Source of the DNA: CAVROT01 sp963722905
GTDB lineage: Bacteria > Pseudomonadota > Alphaproteobacteria > Rhodobacterales > Rhodobacteraceae
Assembly (NCBI GenBank): GCA_963722905.1
Contig: CAVROT010000011.1
Location: 186,001 to 250,000 of the forward strand
Reading direction: 5' to 3'
Length of the DNA stretch: 64,000 bases
The position numbers were made by a program, and so were the translations under genes. The notes beneath the pieces are model-generated. The model was not told the DNA's origin. It saw only the letters and a list, made by a program, of their open reading frames with translations, and did no database searches. Shown in pieces: positions 45,408 through 53,937 of the stretch. Within the stretch, counting starts at the first letter, position 1, and each line of letters begins with the position of its first letter.

Positions 45408-46414
45408 CGTCGCCGCTGCGACGTTTGGAAGTAGCGCCCCACGCCCATCACGTCTTCCTTGCCCTGCGCCTGATCGAGGCCGCGTATCCCGACCGCCCGG
45501 GCCTTGGCCGGTCGCGCCGCCCGAGCGAGGATGCCGTCCGACTGGCACAGGAGGCCGAACTGGGGTTCGCGGCGACAACGCTGCGCAGTTTTCGCGCGCC
45601 GTCGGGCACGCGGCCGGGGCGGCTGACGAACCGGTTCTTCGGCTTCTTCGGACCGAACGGTCCCCTGCCCGTCCACCTGACCGAATACGCCCGCGACCGG
45701 CAGCGGGTGAACCGCGATTCCACGCTGGTCGCCTTCGCCGACATGCTGACGCACCGGATGATGAGCCTGCTCTACCGCGCCTGGACGACAGGCCAGCCGA
45801 CGGCCGACTTCGACCGTGGCCGGGGCGGCCGGCTGGAGGGACAGGTCGCCGCGCTGGCCGGGCTCAGCGGCGCGGCGATGCAGCGGCGCGACGCGATGCC
45901 GGACATGGCCAAGCGGTACTTCACCGGGCCTCTGGCGCGCGGTCCCCGCAACGCCGACGGGCTGGCGGCGATACTGGGAGCGTTCTTCGCCACGCCTGTG
46001 CGGGTCGAGCAGTTCGTCGGTTCCTGGCTGACGCTGGAGCCGGACGACCGCTGGCGCCTTGGCGGGGCCGCGGGCCTTGGACAGGGTACCGTCATCGGGG
46101 AACGGGTCTGGTCTCGCGCCGCGAAGTTCCGGCTGCGCATCGGCCCTCTGACGCTGGAGCAGTACCGCCGTCTGCTGCCCGGATCGGCCGCGCTGGAGCG
46201 GCTGACCGGCATCGTGCGCGGCTACGTCGGCGACGCGCTCGACTGGGACGTCAATCTTCTGCTGCGGGGCGATCACGTCCCCGCGGCCGTTCTTGGCCGC
46301 GATACGCGGCTGGGCCAGACGTCGTGGATGGGCGCCCGCCCGCCGGGCGACGCGGCCGACCTGTTCCTCGCGCCGCTGTCCGCCGCACGCACCACCCCAA
46401 CCGGAGTTCAATAA
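45371..46414 (+). CDS. tssG: Type VI baseplate protein TssG
   Basis: A 347-residue TssG that joins two TssF copies and TssE in the wedge. Family features are FLALRLIEAAYPDRPGLGRS, RFFGFFGPNGPLPVHLTEYA and the C-terminal DVNLLLRGDHVPAAVLG and RLGQTSWMG. The start lies within the end of tssF, and the stop overlaps the clpV start (TAATG), so all three are coupled. Confidence 0.95.
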   Translation: MAAPDGTGPHDLTSPLRRLEVAPHAHHVFLALRLIEAAYPDRPGLGRSRRPSEDAVRLAQEAELGFAATTLRSFRAPSGTRPGRLTNRFFGFFGPNGPLPVHLTEYARDRQRVNRDSTLVAFADMLTHRMMSLLYRAWTTGQPTADFDRGRGGRLEGQVAALAGLSGAAMQRRDAMPDMAKRYFTGPLARGPRNADGLAAILGAFFATPVRVEQFVGSWLTLEPDDRWRLGGAAGLGQGTVIGERVWSRAAKFRLRIGPLTLEQYRRLLPGSAALERLTGIVRGYVGDALDWDVNLLLRGDHVPAAVLGRDTRLGQTSWMGARPPGDAADLFLAPLSAARTTPTGVQ

Positions 46415-49218
46415 TGACCGAGATCAGCCGCGTCGCCCTTTTCGGCAAGCTCAATGAGGTTGGATACCGGGCGGTCGAGGGGGCGACCGTGTTCTGCAAG
46501 ATGCGTGGCAACCCCTACGTGGAGATCGTGCACTGGCTCAGCCAGCTGCTGCAATCGCCCGACAACGACGTGGCGAAGATCGTCGCGCATTATGGCATCG
46601 ACCCCGCGCGCCTGTCGGCCGACATGACGGCGGCGCTGGACCGGCTGCCGCGCGGGGCGACCAGCATCTCGGACCTCAGCGCCCATATCGAGGACGCGAT
46701 GGAACGGGCGTGGGTCTGGGGCTCGCTGCTCTATTCCTCGAACCAGGTGCGCACCGGGCATCTGATCCTGGGGATGATGAAGACGCCGGCGCTGCGCAAC
46801 ATCCTGCTGGGCATCTCCAAGGAATTCGCCAGGATCGGGCCGGACGACCTGTCGGACAACTTCGACGCGGCGACCGCCGGCAGCGCCGAAGAGCGTCTGG
46901 CGCCGCGCGACGGTTCGGCCACGGGCGGCGGGGCCGCCCCGGGCGAGGCGTCGGGCGCGATGCCCGGCCCGATGGGCAAGGACGAGGCGCTGCAGAAATA
47001 CTGTACCGACCTCACCCAGCAGGCGCGCGACGGCAAGATCGACCCCATCGTCGGGCGCGACGAGGAAATCCGGCAGATCGTCGACGTGCTGATGCGGCGG
47101 CGCCAGAACAACCCGATCCTCACGGGCGAGGCGGGCGTGGGCAAGACGGCCGTGGTCGAGGGCTTCGCGCTGCGCATCGCGCGGGGCGACGTGCCGCCTG
47201 CGCTGGTGGGGGCGCGGTTGCTGGCTCTGGACGTGGGCCTCCTGCAGGCCGGCGCCAGCATGAAGGGCGAGTTCGAAAACCGCCTGCGGTCGGTGATAGA
47301 CGAAGTGCAGGCCAGCACCACACCCATCGTCATGTTCATCGACGAGACGCACACGCTGGTGGGCGCGGGCGGCGCGGCGGGCACCGGCGACGCGGCCAAC
47401 CTGCTCAAGCCCGCTCTGGCGCGCGGAACGCTCAGGACCATCGGCGCGACCACATGGGCCGAATACAAGAAGCACATCGAGAAGGACCCGGCCCTGACCC
47501 GCCGCTTCCAGGTGGTCGCGGTCGAGGAGCCGTCGATCCCCAAGGCGGTGATGATGATGCGCGGGATAGCGTCGATGCTGGAGAGCCATCACAAGGTGCA
47601 GGTGCTGGACGAGGGCATCGAGGCGGCGGTGGAACTGTCCGCCCGCTACATCCCGGCGCGCCAGCTGCCCGACAAGTCCGTCAGCGTGCTGGACACGGCC
47701 TGCGCGCGCGTTGCCGTCAGCCAGCACGCCGTCCCGGCCGAGGTGGACGACGCGCGCAAGCGGATCGACGCGCTGACCACCGAGCTCGAGATCATCGGCC
47801 GGGACGAGACGGCGGGCTACGACGTGGACGAACGGCGCAAGAAGGTGAAGGCGCTGAAGGCGGCCGAGGAGGCGCGGCTTGCCGAACTCGACACGCGCTG
47901 GGACGCCGAAAAGGGCATCGTGGCCGAGATCCTGGATCTGCGCCGGCAGTTGCGCGAGGGCGGCCTGCGCATCGACGCCGACCCGGCCGCGGGCGGTGAC
48001 GCCCTGCCGGGCGCCGTCGCGGACGGCAGTGCCCCCGATGCAGACCTTGCCCTCGACGGCCCCGAAGCAGGCGCCCCCTCCGACACGGACGATGCGCCCC
48101 CCGCCCCTGCCGACCAGCAGGACGGCGACCGCGCAACGCTGATGGAGAAGCTCCGCGATGCCAACGCCCGGCTGGCCACGCAGCAGGGCGACAGCCCGCT
48201 GATCCTGCCCATAGTCGATGCGCAGGCGGTGGCATCGGTCGTGGGCGACTGGACCGGCATCCCCGTGGGCCGCATGGTCGCCGACGAGATCGACACGATC
48301 CTGCATCTGGAGGACCATCTGGCCAAGCGGGTGATCGGCCAGGACCACGCGATGAAGATGATCGCCAAGCGCATCCAGACCAGCCGCGCGGGCCTCGACA
48401 ACCCCAACAAGCCCATCGGGGTATTCATGCTCGCAGGCACGTCCGGCGTCGGCAAGACCGAGACGGCGCTGGCGCTGGCCGAGGTGATGTACGGCGGAGA
48501 GCAGAACGTCATCACCATCAACATGAGCGAGTATCAGGAGGCCCACACCGTCAGCAGCCTCAAGGGCGCTCCGCCCGGCTATGTCGGCTATGGCGAGGGC
48601 GGCGTGCTGACCGAGGCGGTGCGCCGCAAGCCCTACAGCGTCGTCCTGCTCGACGAGGTCGAGAAGGCGCACCCGGACGTGCACGAGGTCTTCTTCCAGG
48701 TTTTCGACAAGGGTGTGATGGAAGACGGCGAGGGGCGCGTGATCGACTTCAGGAACACGCTGATCCTGCTGACGTCGAACGCCGGGAGCGACATGATCAT
48801 GGACATGTGCGCCGACCCCGACCTGATGCCGGAACCCGAGGGCATCGCGAAGGCGCTGCGCGATCCGCTGCTGAAGATCTTTCCGGCGGCCCTGCTGGGG
48901 CGTCTGGTGACGATCCCCTACTATCCGCTCAGCCCCGACATGATCGGCAAGATCACCCGCCTGCAACTCGACCGGATCAAGCGGCGGGTGGAGGGCACGC
49001 ATGACGTGCCGCTCACCTATTCGGACGCCGTCGTCGACACCATCGTCGGCCGCTGCCAGGAGCTGGAGAGCGGCGGTCGCATGATCGACGCCATCGTCAC
49101 CAATACGATGCTGCCCGACATCTCGGCCGAGTTCCTGACCCGCATGATGGAGGGCCGCCCGGTGAAGGGCGTCGCCATCGACGCGAAGGACGGGGAGTTC
49201 AGCTATGCGTTCGACTAG
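46414..49218 (+). CDS. clpV: Type VI ATPase ClpV (TssH)
   Basis: A 934-residue AAA+ unfoldase that disassembles contracted sheaths. The N-terminal domain (about 1-160) binds the sheath. Two AAA+ modules have Walker A motifs at about 238-245 (GEAGVGKT) and 675-682 (GTSGVGKT), with MFIDETHTL and VLLDEVEKAH as Walker B. The middle coiled-coil is followed by an Ala/Asp-rich acidic linker (about 525-575) not typical of well-studied ClpV. The ATG shares bases with the stop of tssG. Confidence 0.96.
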   Translation: MTEISRVALFGKLNEVGYRAVEGATVFCKMRGNPYVEIVHWLSQLLQSPDNDVAKIVAHYGIDPARLSADMTAALDRLPRGATSISDLSAHIEDAMERAWVWGSLLYSSNQVRTGHLILGMMKTPALRNILLGISKEFARIGPDDLSDNFDAATAGSAEERLAPRDGSATGGGAAPGEASGAMPGPMGKDEALQKYCTDLTQQARDGKIDPIVGRDEEIRQIVDVLMRRRQNNPILTGEAGVGKTAVVEGFALRIARGDVPPALVGARLLALDVGLLQAGASMKGEFENRLRSVIDEVQASTTPIVMFIDETHTLVGAGGAAGTGDAANLLKPALARGTLRTIGATTWAEYKKHIEKDPALTRRFQVVAVEEPSIPKAVMMMRGIASMLESHHKVQVLDEGIEAAVELSARYIPARQLPDKSVSVLDTACARVAVSQHAVPAEVDDARKRIDALTTELEIIGRDETAGYDVDERRKKVKALKAAEEARLAELDTRWDAEKGIVAEILDLRRQLREGGLRIDADPAAGGDALPGAVADGSAPDADLALDGPEAGAPSDTDDAPPAPADQQDGDRATLMEKLRDANARLATQQGDSPLILPIVDAQAVASVVGDWTGIPVGRMVADEIDTILHLEDHLAKRVIGQDHAMKMIAKRIQTSRAGLDNPNKPIGVFMLAGTSGVGKTETALALAEVMYGGEQNVITINMSEYQEAHTVSSLKGAPPGYVGYGEGGVLTEAVRRKPYSVVLLDEVEKAHPDVHEVFFQVFDKGVMEDGEGRVIDFRNTLILLTSNAGSDMIMDMCADPDLMPEPEGIAKALRDPLLKIFPAALLGRLVTIPYYPLSPDMIGKITRLQLDRIKRRVEGTHDVPLTYSDAVVDTIVGRCQELESGGRMIDAIVTNTMLPDISAEFLTRMMEGRPVKGVAIDAKDGEFSYAFD

Positions 49219-49242
49219 ACGCGGTCGCAAGGGAGGGTCGTC

Positions 49243-51354
49243 ATGCCGCCGCTGAGGACCGACAGCAGCCGACATCCCCTCCGGCTGGAGGGCAGCTTCG
49301 GCAGCGACGACCTGATCGCCGTCAGGGCCATGGTCGAGGAGGGGATGAACGCCCTGACGCTGACGCGGGTGGACGTCGCGACCTCGAACCGGCAGGTCGA
49401 TCTGGAAACGCTGATCGGCGCGCACATGGCCGTCGTCATCGACACGCCGGAAGGAACGCGCCGGTTCCCGGGCACCTGCACGAAGGCGCATTTCCTTGGC
49501 GCCGACCGGGGCCATGCCAACTATGCGCTGGAGCTTTCGCCATGGCTCTGGTTCCTCGGGCGGGCGCGCGAATGCCGCATCTTCCAGGACATGACCGCGC
49601 CCGACATCGTCCGCCAGATCGTCGGCGACCACGGCTTTGGCGGCCATCTGGTGCTGTCGCTGTCGGACGACTATCCGACCCGTACCATCTGCGTGCAGTA
49701 CCGCGAGACCGACCTCGACTTCGTCAACCGCCTGATGGAGGAGGAGGGTATCTACTACTGGTTCGACACCTCCGATCCGGTCGAACGGATGGTGATGGCC
49801 GACGGCCCCGGCGCCCACGCCCCCATCGCCGGCGATCCGTCCATCGAATACCACGACAAGGGCACCGGCGGCCGGGCGCCTTCGGAATACGTGTCGCTCT
49901 GGTCGGAATCCATGCGCCCCGTGACGGGCACGGTCACGCTGAACGACTACGATTTCGAAAGCCCCCGCGCGCAGCTTGCCGCGACCAGCGCCATCCCGAA
50001 GGGGCGGCATCCGCAAAAGGACGTCGAGGCCTACGACCACCCCGGCCACTACCGCAAGAGCGCCGCCGGCGACCGGTATGCCCGGATCCGGATGGAATCG
50101 CTGGCGATCCGGCATCGCGGCTGGGCCGGCGTCACGAACATCCCGCGCATGGCCGTGGGCGCGACCTTCGATCTGAAGCGCCACCCGCGCACGATCGAGC
50201 CTGGCACCAAGATGATCGTGCGCGCGGTGCACCGGATGCAGCTCCTCGACACCGATGCCGCGGGCTTCGCGACGGGCGGGGCCAGCAGCGCCGAGATGCA
50301 GTTCGACATGGAAGGCAACTACGGCGTTACCTTCTACACCGTCCTGAAAAGCGACCAGTTCCGCGCCCCGCAGGACACCGCGTGGCCGCAGATCGCCGGC
50401 ATCCAGACCGCCGTCGTCACCGGGCCCTCCGGCCAGGAGATCCACACCGACAATTACGGCCGCATCCGCGTCCAGTTCCACTGGGACCGTCTGGGGCGTC
50501 GCGACGACACGTCGACCTGCTGGGTGCGCACCATGCAGCCCTGGACCGGCAAGGGCTGGGGCATGATGGCCGTCCCGCGCATCGGTCAGGAGGTCGTCGT
50601 CCAGTTCGAGGAGGGCGATCCGGACCGCCCGCTGGTGGTGGGCATGCTCTACAATGCCGACACGATGCCGCCCTGGGCGCTGCCGGGCAACATGACCCAG
50701 TCGGGCATCAAGACCAACAGCACCAAGGGCGGCGACGGCTACAACGAGCTGATGTTCGAGGACAAGAAAGGCGCGGAGTTGATCCGCATGCACGCCGAGC
50801 GCGACTTCGAACAGGTGATCGAGAACGACGCCCGCATCACCGTCGGGCTTGAGGACAAGGACAAGGGCGACATGGACCTCACCGTCCACAACGACCTGAC
50901 CGAGGAGGTCAAGACCGGCCACCACAAGTTCAAGGTCGCCCGCGGTACCCAGCACATCCACATCGCCAGCCACAAGACCGAGACGATCGGCGGCGACAGC
51001 AAGAACACCACCACCGGCGACGTGGCCGAGACGGTCGAGGACGGCGACAAGACCGAGGACATCAAGAAGGGCAGCGTCACCCGCACGATCGACATGGGCG
51101 ACGAGGCGACGACGCTGAAGATGGGGAACTGGACGCTGGACGCCAGTCTCGGCAAGGTGGCGATCACCGCCATGCAGGAGATCACGCTGACGGTCGGCGG
51201 GTCCTCCGTCAAGGTCGACCAGATGGGTGTGACGATCAAGGCGCCTACGGTCAGCGTCGAGGGCCAGTTGAAGACCGACATCAAGGGTTTGATGACGTCC
51301 GTGAGCGGCGATGTCATTCTGACGCTCAAGGGCACCGTCACGATGATCAACTAG
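49243..51354 (+). CDS. vgrG: VgrG spike protein (TssI)
   Basis: A 703-residue VgrG that forms the trimeric tip. The gp27-like N-terminal part includes EGIYYWFDTSDPVERMVM, and the gp5 OB-fold region has GPSGQEIHTDNYGRIRVQFHWD with CWVRTMQPWTGKGWG. A long C-terminal beta-helix (THKFKV-like VKTGHHKFKVARGTQHIHI to the end TLKGTVTMIN) closes it. There is no toxin extension beyond the needle. GGGAGGG precedes the ATG. Confidence 0.95.
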   Translation: MPPLRTDSSRHPLRLEGSFGSDDLIAVRAMVEEGMNALTLTRVDVATSNRQVDLETLIGAHMAVVIDTPEGTRRFPGTCTKAHFLGADRGHANYALELSPWLWFLGRARECRIFQDMTAPDIVRQIVGDHGFGGHLVLSLSDDYPTRTICVQYRETDLDFVNRLMEEEGIYYWFDTSDPVERMVMADGPGAHAPIAGDPSIEYHDKGTGGRAPSEYVSLWSESMRPVTGTVTLNDYDFESPRAQLAATSAIPKGRHPQKDVEAYDHPGHYRKSAAGDRYARIRMESLAIRHRGWAGVTNIPRMAVGATFDLKRHPRTIEPGTKMIVRAVHRMQLLDTDAAGFATGGASSAEMQFDMEGNYGVTFYTVLKSDQFRAPQDTAWPQIAGIQTAVVTGPSGQEIHTDNYGRIRVQFHWDRLGRRDDTSTCWVRTMQPWTGKGWGMMAVPRIGQEVVVQFEEGDPDRPLVVGMLYNADTMPPWALPGNMTQSGIKTNSTKGGDGYNELMFEDKKGAELIRMHAERDFEQVIENDARITVGLEDKDKGDMDLTVHNDLTEEVKTGHHKFKVARGTQHIHIASHKTETIGGDSKNTTTGDVAETVEDGDKTEDIKKGSVTRTIDMGDEATTLKMGNWTLDASLGKVAITAMQEITLTVGGSSVKVDQMGVTIKAPTVSVEGQLKTDIKGLMTSVSGDVILTLKGTVTMIN

Positions 51355-51960
51355 ATGGGACAAGCCATGTCGGACCGTTTCGGCAATCTGAAAAAGATAC
51401 CGCGCGACCCCGCCCGGCGGCTGCTGGCGCTGGCCGGCGCGCGCCTGTCGGTGCCGGTGTCCGCGCCCGCCGCCGCCCCCGTGGGCGACGTGCTGGCCGA
51501 GTTGGAGGGCGCGGATGCCTGGCCCGACCTTCTGCGCCTGCTGTCGGTCGCCTTGCCCGTGCGCGAGGCGATCTGGTGGGGCTGCGTTTCGGCCGAGACG
51601 TTCGCGGGCGATCCGCCGCCCCGCACCCTGGCCGCCGCGCGCGCGTGGGTCTTCAAGCCCGACGACGCCAACCGCGAGGCCGCGCGCGCCGCCGCCGAGG
51701 CGGCCGGCCCCGAGGACGAGACGGCGCCGCTGGCCAGCGCGGTCGCGATGCACGACGGCAAGCTCGGGACCGGCGATCTGGCGGCGCATGACGCACCGCC
51801 CGGCGTCGCCGCGGCACTGGTCCTGTCCGTCGTCGCGACGGCGCTGGCCCACGGCCCCGCCGACGCCTTCGCGGCGCGGCGGGCGGCGGCCATCGACTGC
51901 GCGCTCGACATCGCGCGGGGCGGCAACGGGCAGGTCGCCCGCGCGGAGACGCCGGCATGA
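51355..51960 (+). CDS. DUF6931-type T6SS-linked protein
   Basis: A 201-residue soluble protein that begins one base after the vgrG stop, with no signal or membrane segment. It is rich in Ala and has MSDRFGNLKKIPRDPARRL near the start and VREAIWWGCVSAETF in the middle, the pattern of the DUF6931 family found beside vgrG and PAAR genes. Its position between spike and tip suggests an adaptor or chaperone, but no activity is known. The start may be ATG 51355 or 51367. It overlaps the next gene by ATGA. Confidence 0.72.
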   Translation: MGQAMSDRFGNLKKIPRDPARRLLALAGARLSVPVSAPAAAPVGDVLAELEGADAWPDLLRLLSVALPVREAIWWGCVSAETFAGDPPPRTLAAARAWVFKPDDANREAARAAAEAAGPEDETAPLASAVAMHDGKLGTGDLAAHDAPPGVAAALVLSVVATALAHGPADAFAARRAAAIDCALDIARGGNGQVARAETPA

Positions 51961-52247
51961 GCCAGCCCGCCGCCCGCATCGGCGACATGCATGTCTGCCC
52001 CATGGTGACCGGCGTCGTGCCGCATGTCGGCGGTCCCGTCGCGCTGGGGGTCCCGACGGTGCTGATCGGCAAGATGCCGGCGACGACTCTGGGCAAGATG
52101 TGCGTCTGCGTCGGACCGCCCGACGTGATCGCCAAGGGGTCGGGCACGGTCCTGACCTGCAAGATGCCGCAGGCGCGCATGGGTGACTTGACCGCGCATG
52201 GCGGCGCCATCGTGGTGGGTTGCTTCACCGTCCTGGTCGGCGGCTGA
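51957..52247 (+). CDS. PAAR-domain spike tip protein
   Basis: A 96-residue PAAR protein that caps VgrG. It has three repeated segments with conserved Pro-Ala-Ala-Arg at the start (MSQPAARIGDMHVCP), HVGGPVALG and the C-terminal ARMGDLTAHGGAIVVG, plus Cys/His residues suited to a zinc site. It is a stand-alone tip without a fused toxin. Its start overlaps the stop of the preceding gene, and the next gene starts 3 bases after its stop. Confidence 0.93.
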   Translation: MSQPAARIGDMHVCPMVTGVVPHVGGPVALGVPTVLIGKMPATTLGKMCVCVGPPDVIAKGSGTVLTCKMPQARMGDLTAHGGAIVVGCFTVLVGG

Positions 52248-52249
52248 CC

Positions 52250-53749
52250 GTGGCGGTCGTCCTGCATTTCCAGAGCACCGGCACGATCCCGGGCGACGGG
52301 CGACCGGTCGCGATGCGCGGCGGGGCGATGACCCTTGGCCGCGGCGACGAGAACGACCTGGTGCTGCCCGACCCCGACAAGACGATCTCGAAGCGCCACT
52401 GCGCAATCGAGGATCAGGACGGCGGCATCGTCGTCGTGGACCTGTCGACCAACGGGACGTTCCTCAACTACGACAAGGTGCCGCTGGGCCGCGTCCCCAC
52501 GCCGCTCAACGACGGGGACATCCTGACGATGGGACCCTACGAGCTGCTGGTCGAGATCGCGGTCGCCGCCGCGCCGGTCGACCTGCCGCCGCTGGGCGAG
52601 GATCGCGTGCCCGTGGGCCGGGCGTCGGCCGCCGCGGGGATCGACGATCTGCTGGACGGGGACGGTGCGGGCGGGGTCGGCGCCGACGATTTCCTCGACG
52701 ACCTGCTGGGCGGTGCCGCGCCCGCCGGCCCCGGCGCCGTGCGTCGGCCGGATCTGGGCGAGGACGGGCTGCTGCCGCCGATGGGACAGGACGAGGTCGC
52801 CGATTTGCTGGCGCCGCAGCCGGACGAGGCGACGGGCGCCAGCCGCCCGGCCCACGACCCGGCCGTCCACGACCATTTCACACCGCCGGGCGCAACGGCG
52901 GCGCCGGCGGGCGGCGCTGCCATCCCCGAGGATTGGGACGACCTGCTGGGCGGCGACGATCCCTTCGCCGCGCCGGCCCCCCTGCCCCCCGACGCGACGC
53001 CGCCCCCCGGTCCGCCGGCCCTGCCGAACGATCCGCTGCCGGTCGCCACTCCCGCGCCGGCCGTCCCGCCGCCGCCTGGAGATGCGGAGGCGGGCATTGC
53101 GGCGTCGCCCGTTCCTGCGGCCGCGCCTTTACCGCCAGAGCCCATATCTCCACCGGCCACCCCCGGCGACGACGCTGCCGCGCGCGCCTTCCTCCGCTCG
53201 GCCACGGGTGGCGAGGTCGATGTGCCCGCGGCCGAGCTGACGGCGACGATGTCGCGGATGGGCCACGTGCTGCGGGTGATGATCACCGGCATGCGCGAGA
53301 TCCTGATGACCCGCAGCTCGATCAAGGCCGAGTTCAGGATCGAGCAGACCCGCATCTCGGCCGGTGCCAACAATCCGCTGAAGTTTTCCGTCAGCCCCGA
53401 ACAGGCCATCGAGGCGATGATCCGCCCCAAGGCGCGCGGCTACCTCGACGCGACCGATGCCGCGCGCCAGGCGATGTCGGACATCAAGGCGCACGAGGTC
53501 GCGGTGATGACCGGAATGGAAGCCGCGCTCAAGGGCGTGCTTGAGCGCCTGTCGCCAGCGTCGCTGGAGGGCCGGATGCAGGCCGGCGGCGGCCTCGGCG
53601 GGCTTTTGAAGGGACGAAAGGCACGCTATTGGGAAGTCTACGAACGGATGCATGCCGAGATCTCGGACCAGGCCGAGAACGAGTTCCACGAACTCTTCGC
53701 CCGCGAATTCTCGCGCGCCTACGCCGAACAGCTGGAGCGATTGAAATGA
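52250..53749 (+). CDS. FHA-domain T6SS regulator (TagH/Fha type)
   Basis: A 499-residue protein starting with GTG at 52250. An FHA domain (about residues 25-100) has MTLGRGDENDLVLPD, ISKRHC and STNGTFLN, which bind phosphothreonine. A long Pro/Ala/Asp-rich linker (about 105-310) follows. The C-terminal domain (from about 330) has the T6SS FHA pattern TRSSIKAEFRIEQTRISAGANNPLKFS. In the threonine phosphorylation pathway PpkA acts on this protein and PppA reverses it; both genes are present here. Confidence 0.9.
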   Translation: MAVVLHFQSTGTIPGDGRPVAMRGGAMTLGRGDENDLVLPDPDKTISKRHCAIEDQDGGIVVVDLSTNGTFLNYDKVPLGRVPTPLNDGDILTMGPYELLVEIAVAAAPVDLPPLGEDRVPVGRASAAAGIDDLLDGDGAGGVGADDFLDDLLGGAAPAGPGAVRRPDLGEDGLLPPMGQDEVADLLAPQPDEATGASRPAHDPAVHDHFTPPGATAAPAGGAAIPEDWDDLLGGDDPFAAPAPLPPDATPPPGPPALPNDPLPVATPAPAVPPPPGDAEAGIAASPVPAAAPLPPEPISPPATPGDDAAARAFLRSATGGEVDVPAAELTATMSRMGHVLRVMITGMREILMTRSSIKAEFRIEQTRISAGANNPLKFSVSPEQAIEAMIRPKARGYLDATDAARQAMSDIKAHEVAVMTGMEAALKGVLERLSPASLEGRMQAGGGLGGLLKGRKARYWEVYERMHAEISDQAENEFHELFAREFSRAYAEQLERLK

Positions 53750-53937
53750 CCGCCCCGCCCCGTCGGACCGCGGTGCCGCGTCCGGTGGCGTCAGCGGGCA
53801 CGACGCCACGATCGTTTTCCGGCGGTCGCTGCCCTCAGCCCGGCGCAGCCGGCGGCGGCGCCACGATCACGGGGGCGCCGGGCAAGCGGACGACGCCGAA
53901 CGCCCGGTCGCTCGAACCGCACGGGAAGGCCGCCTGA
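53746..53937 (+). CDS. Small coupled ORF between FHA gene and tssK
   Basis: A 63-residue frame with ATG overlapping the FHA stop (ATGA) and a stop overlapping the tssK ATG (TGATG), so it fills the whole 187-base gap and is translationally coupled on both sides. The product is basic, rich in Pro, Arg, Gly and Thr, with no signal peptide or lipobox. This place often holds tssJ (the outer-membrane lipoprotein) in other T6SS clusters, but this protein does not resemble it. It may be a coupling device rather than a functional protein. Confidence 0.45.
   Translation: MTAPPRRTAVPRPVASAGTTPRSFSGGRCPQPGAAGGGATITGAPGKRTTPNARSLEPHGKAA

Noticed and set aside
46408..51852. A very long open frame (over 1800 codons) on the minus strand opposite clpV and vgrG
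   Set aside because: It is the mirror of GC-rich coding DNA: third-position G/C bias removes stops from the opposite strand. It has no family motifs and covers well-defined plus-strand genes.
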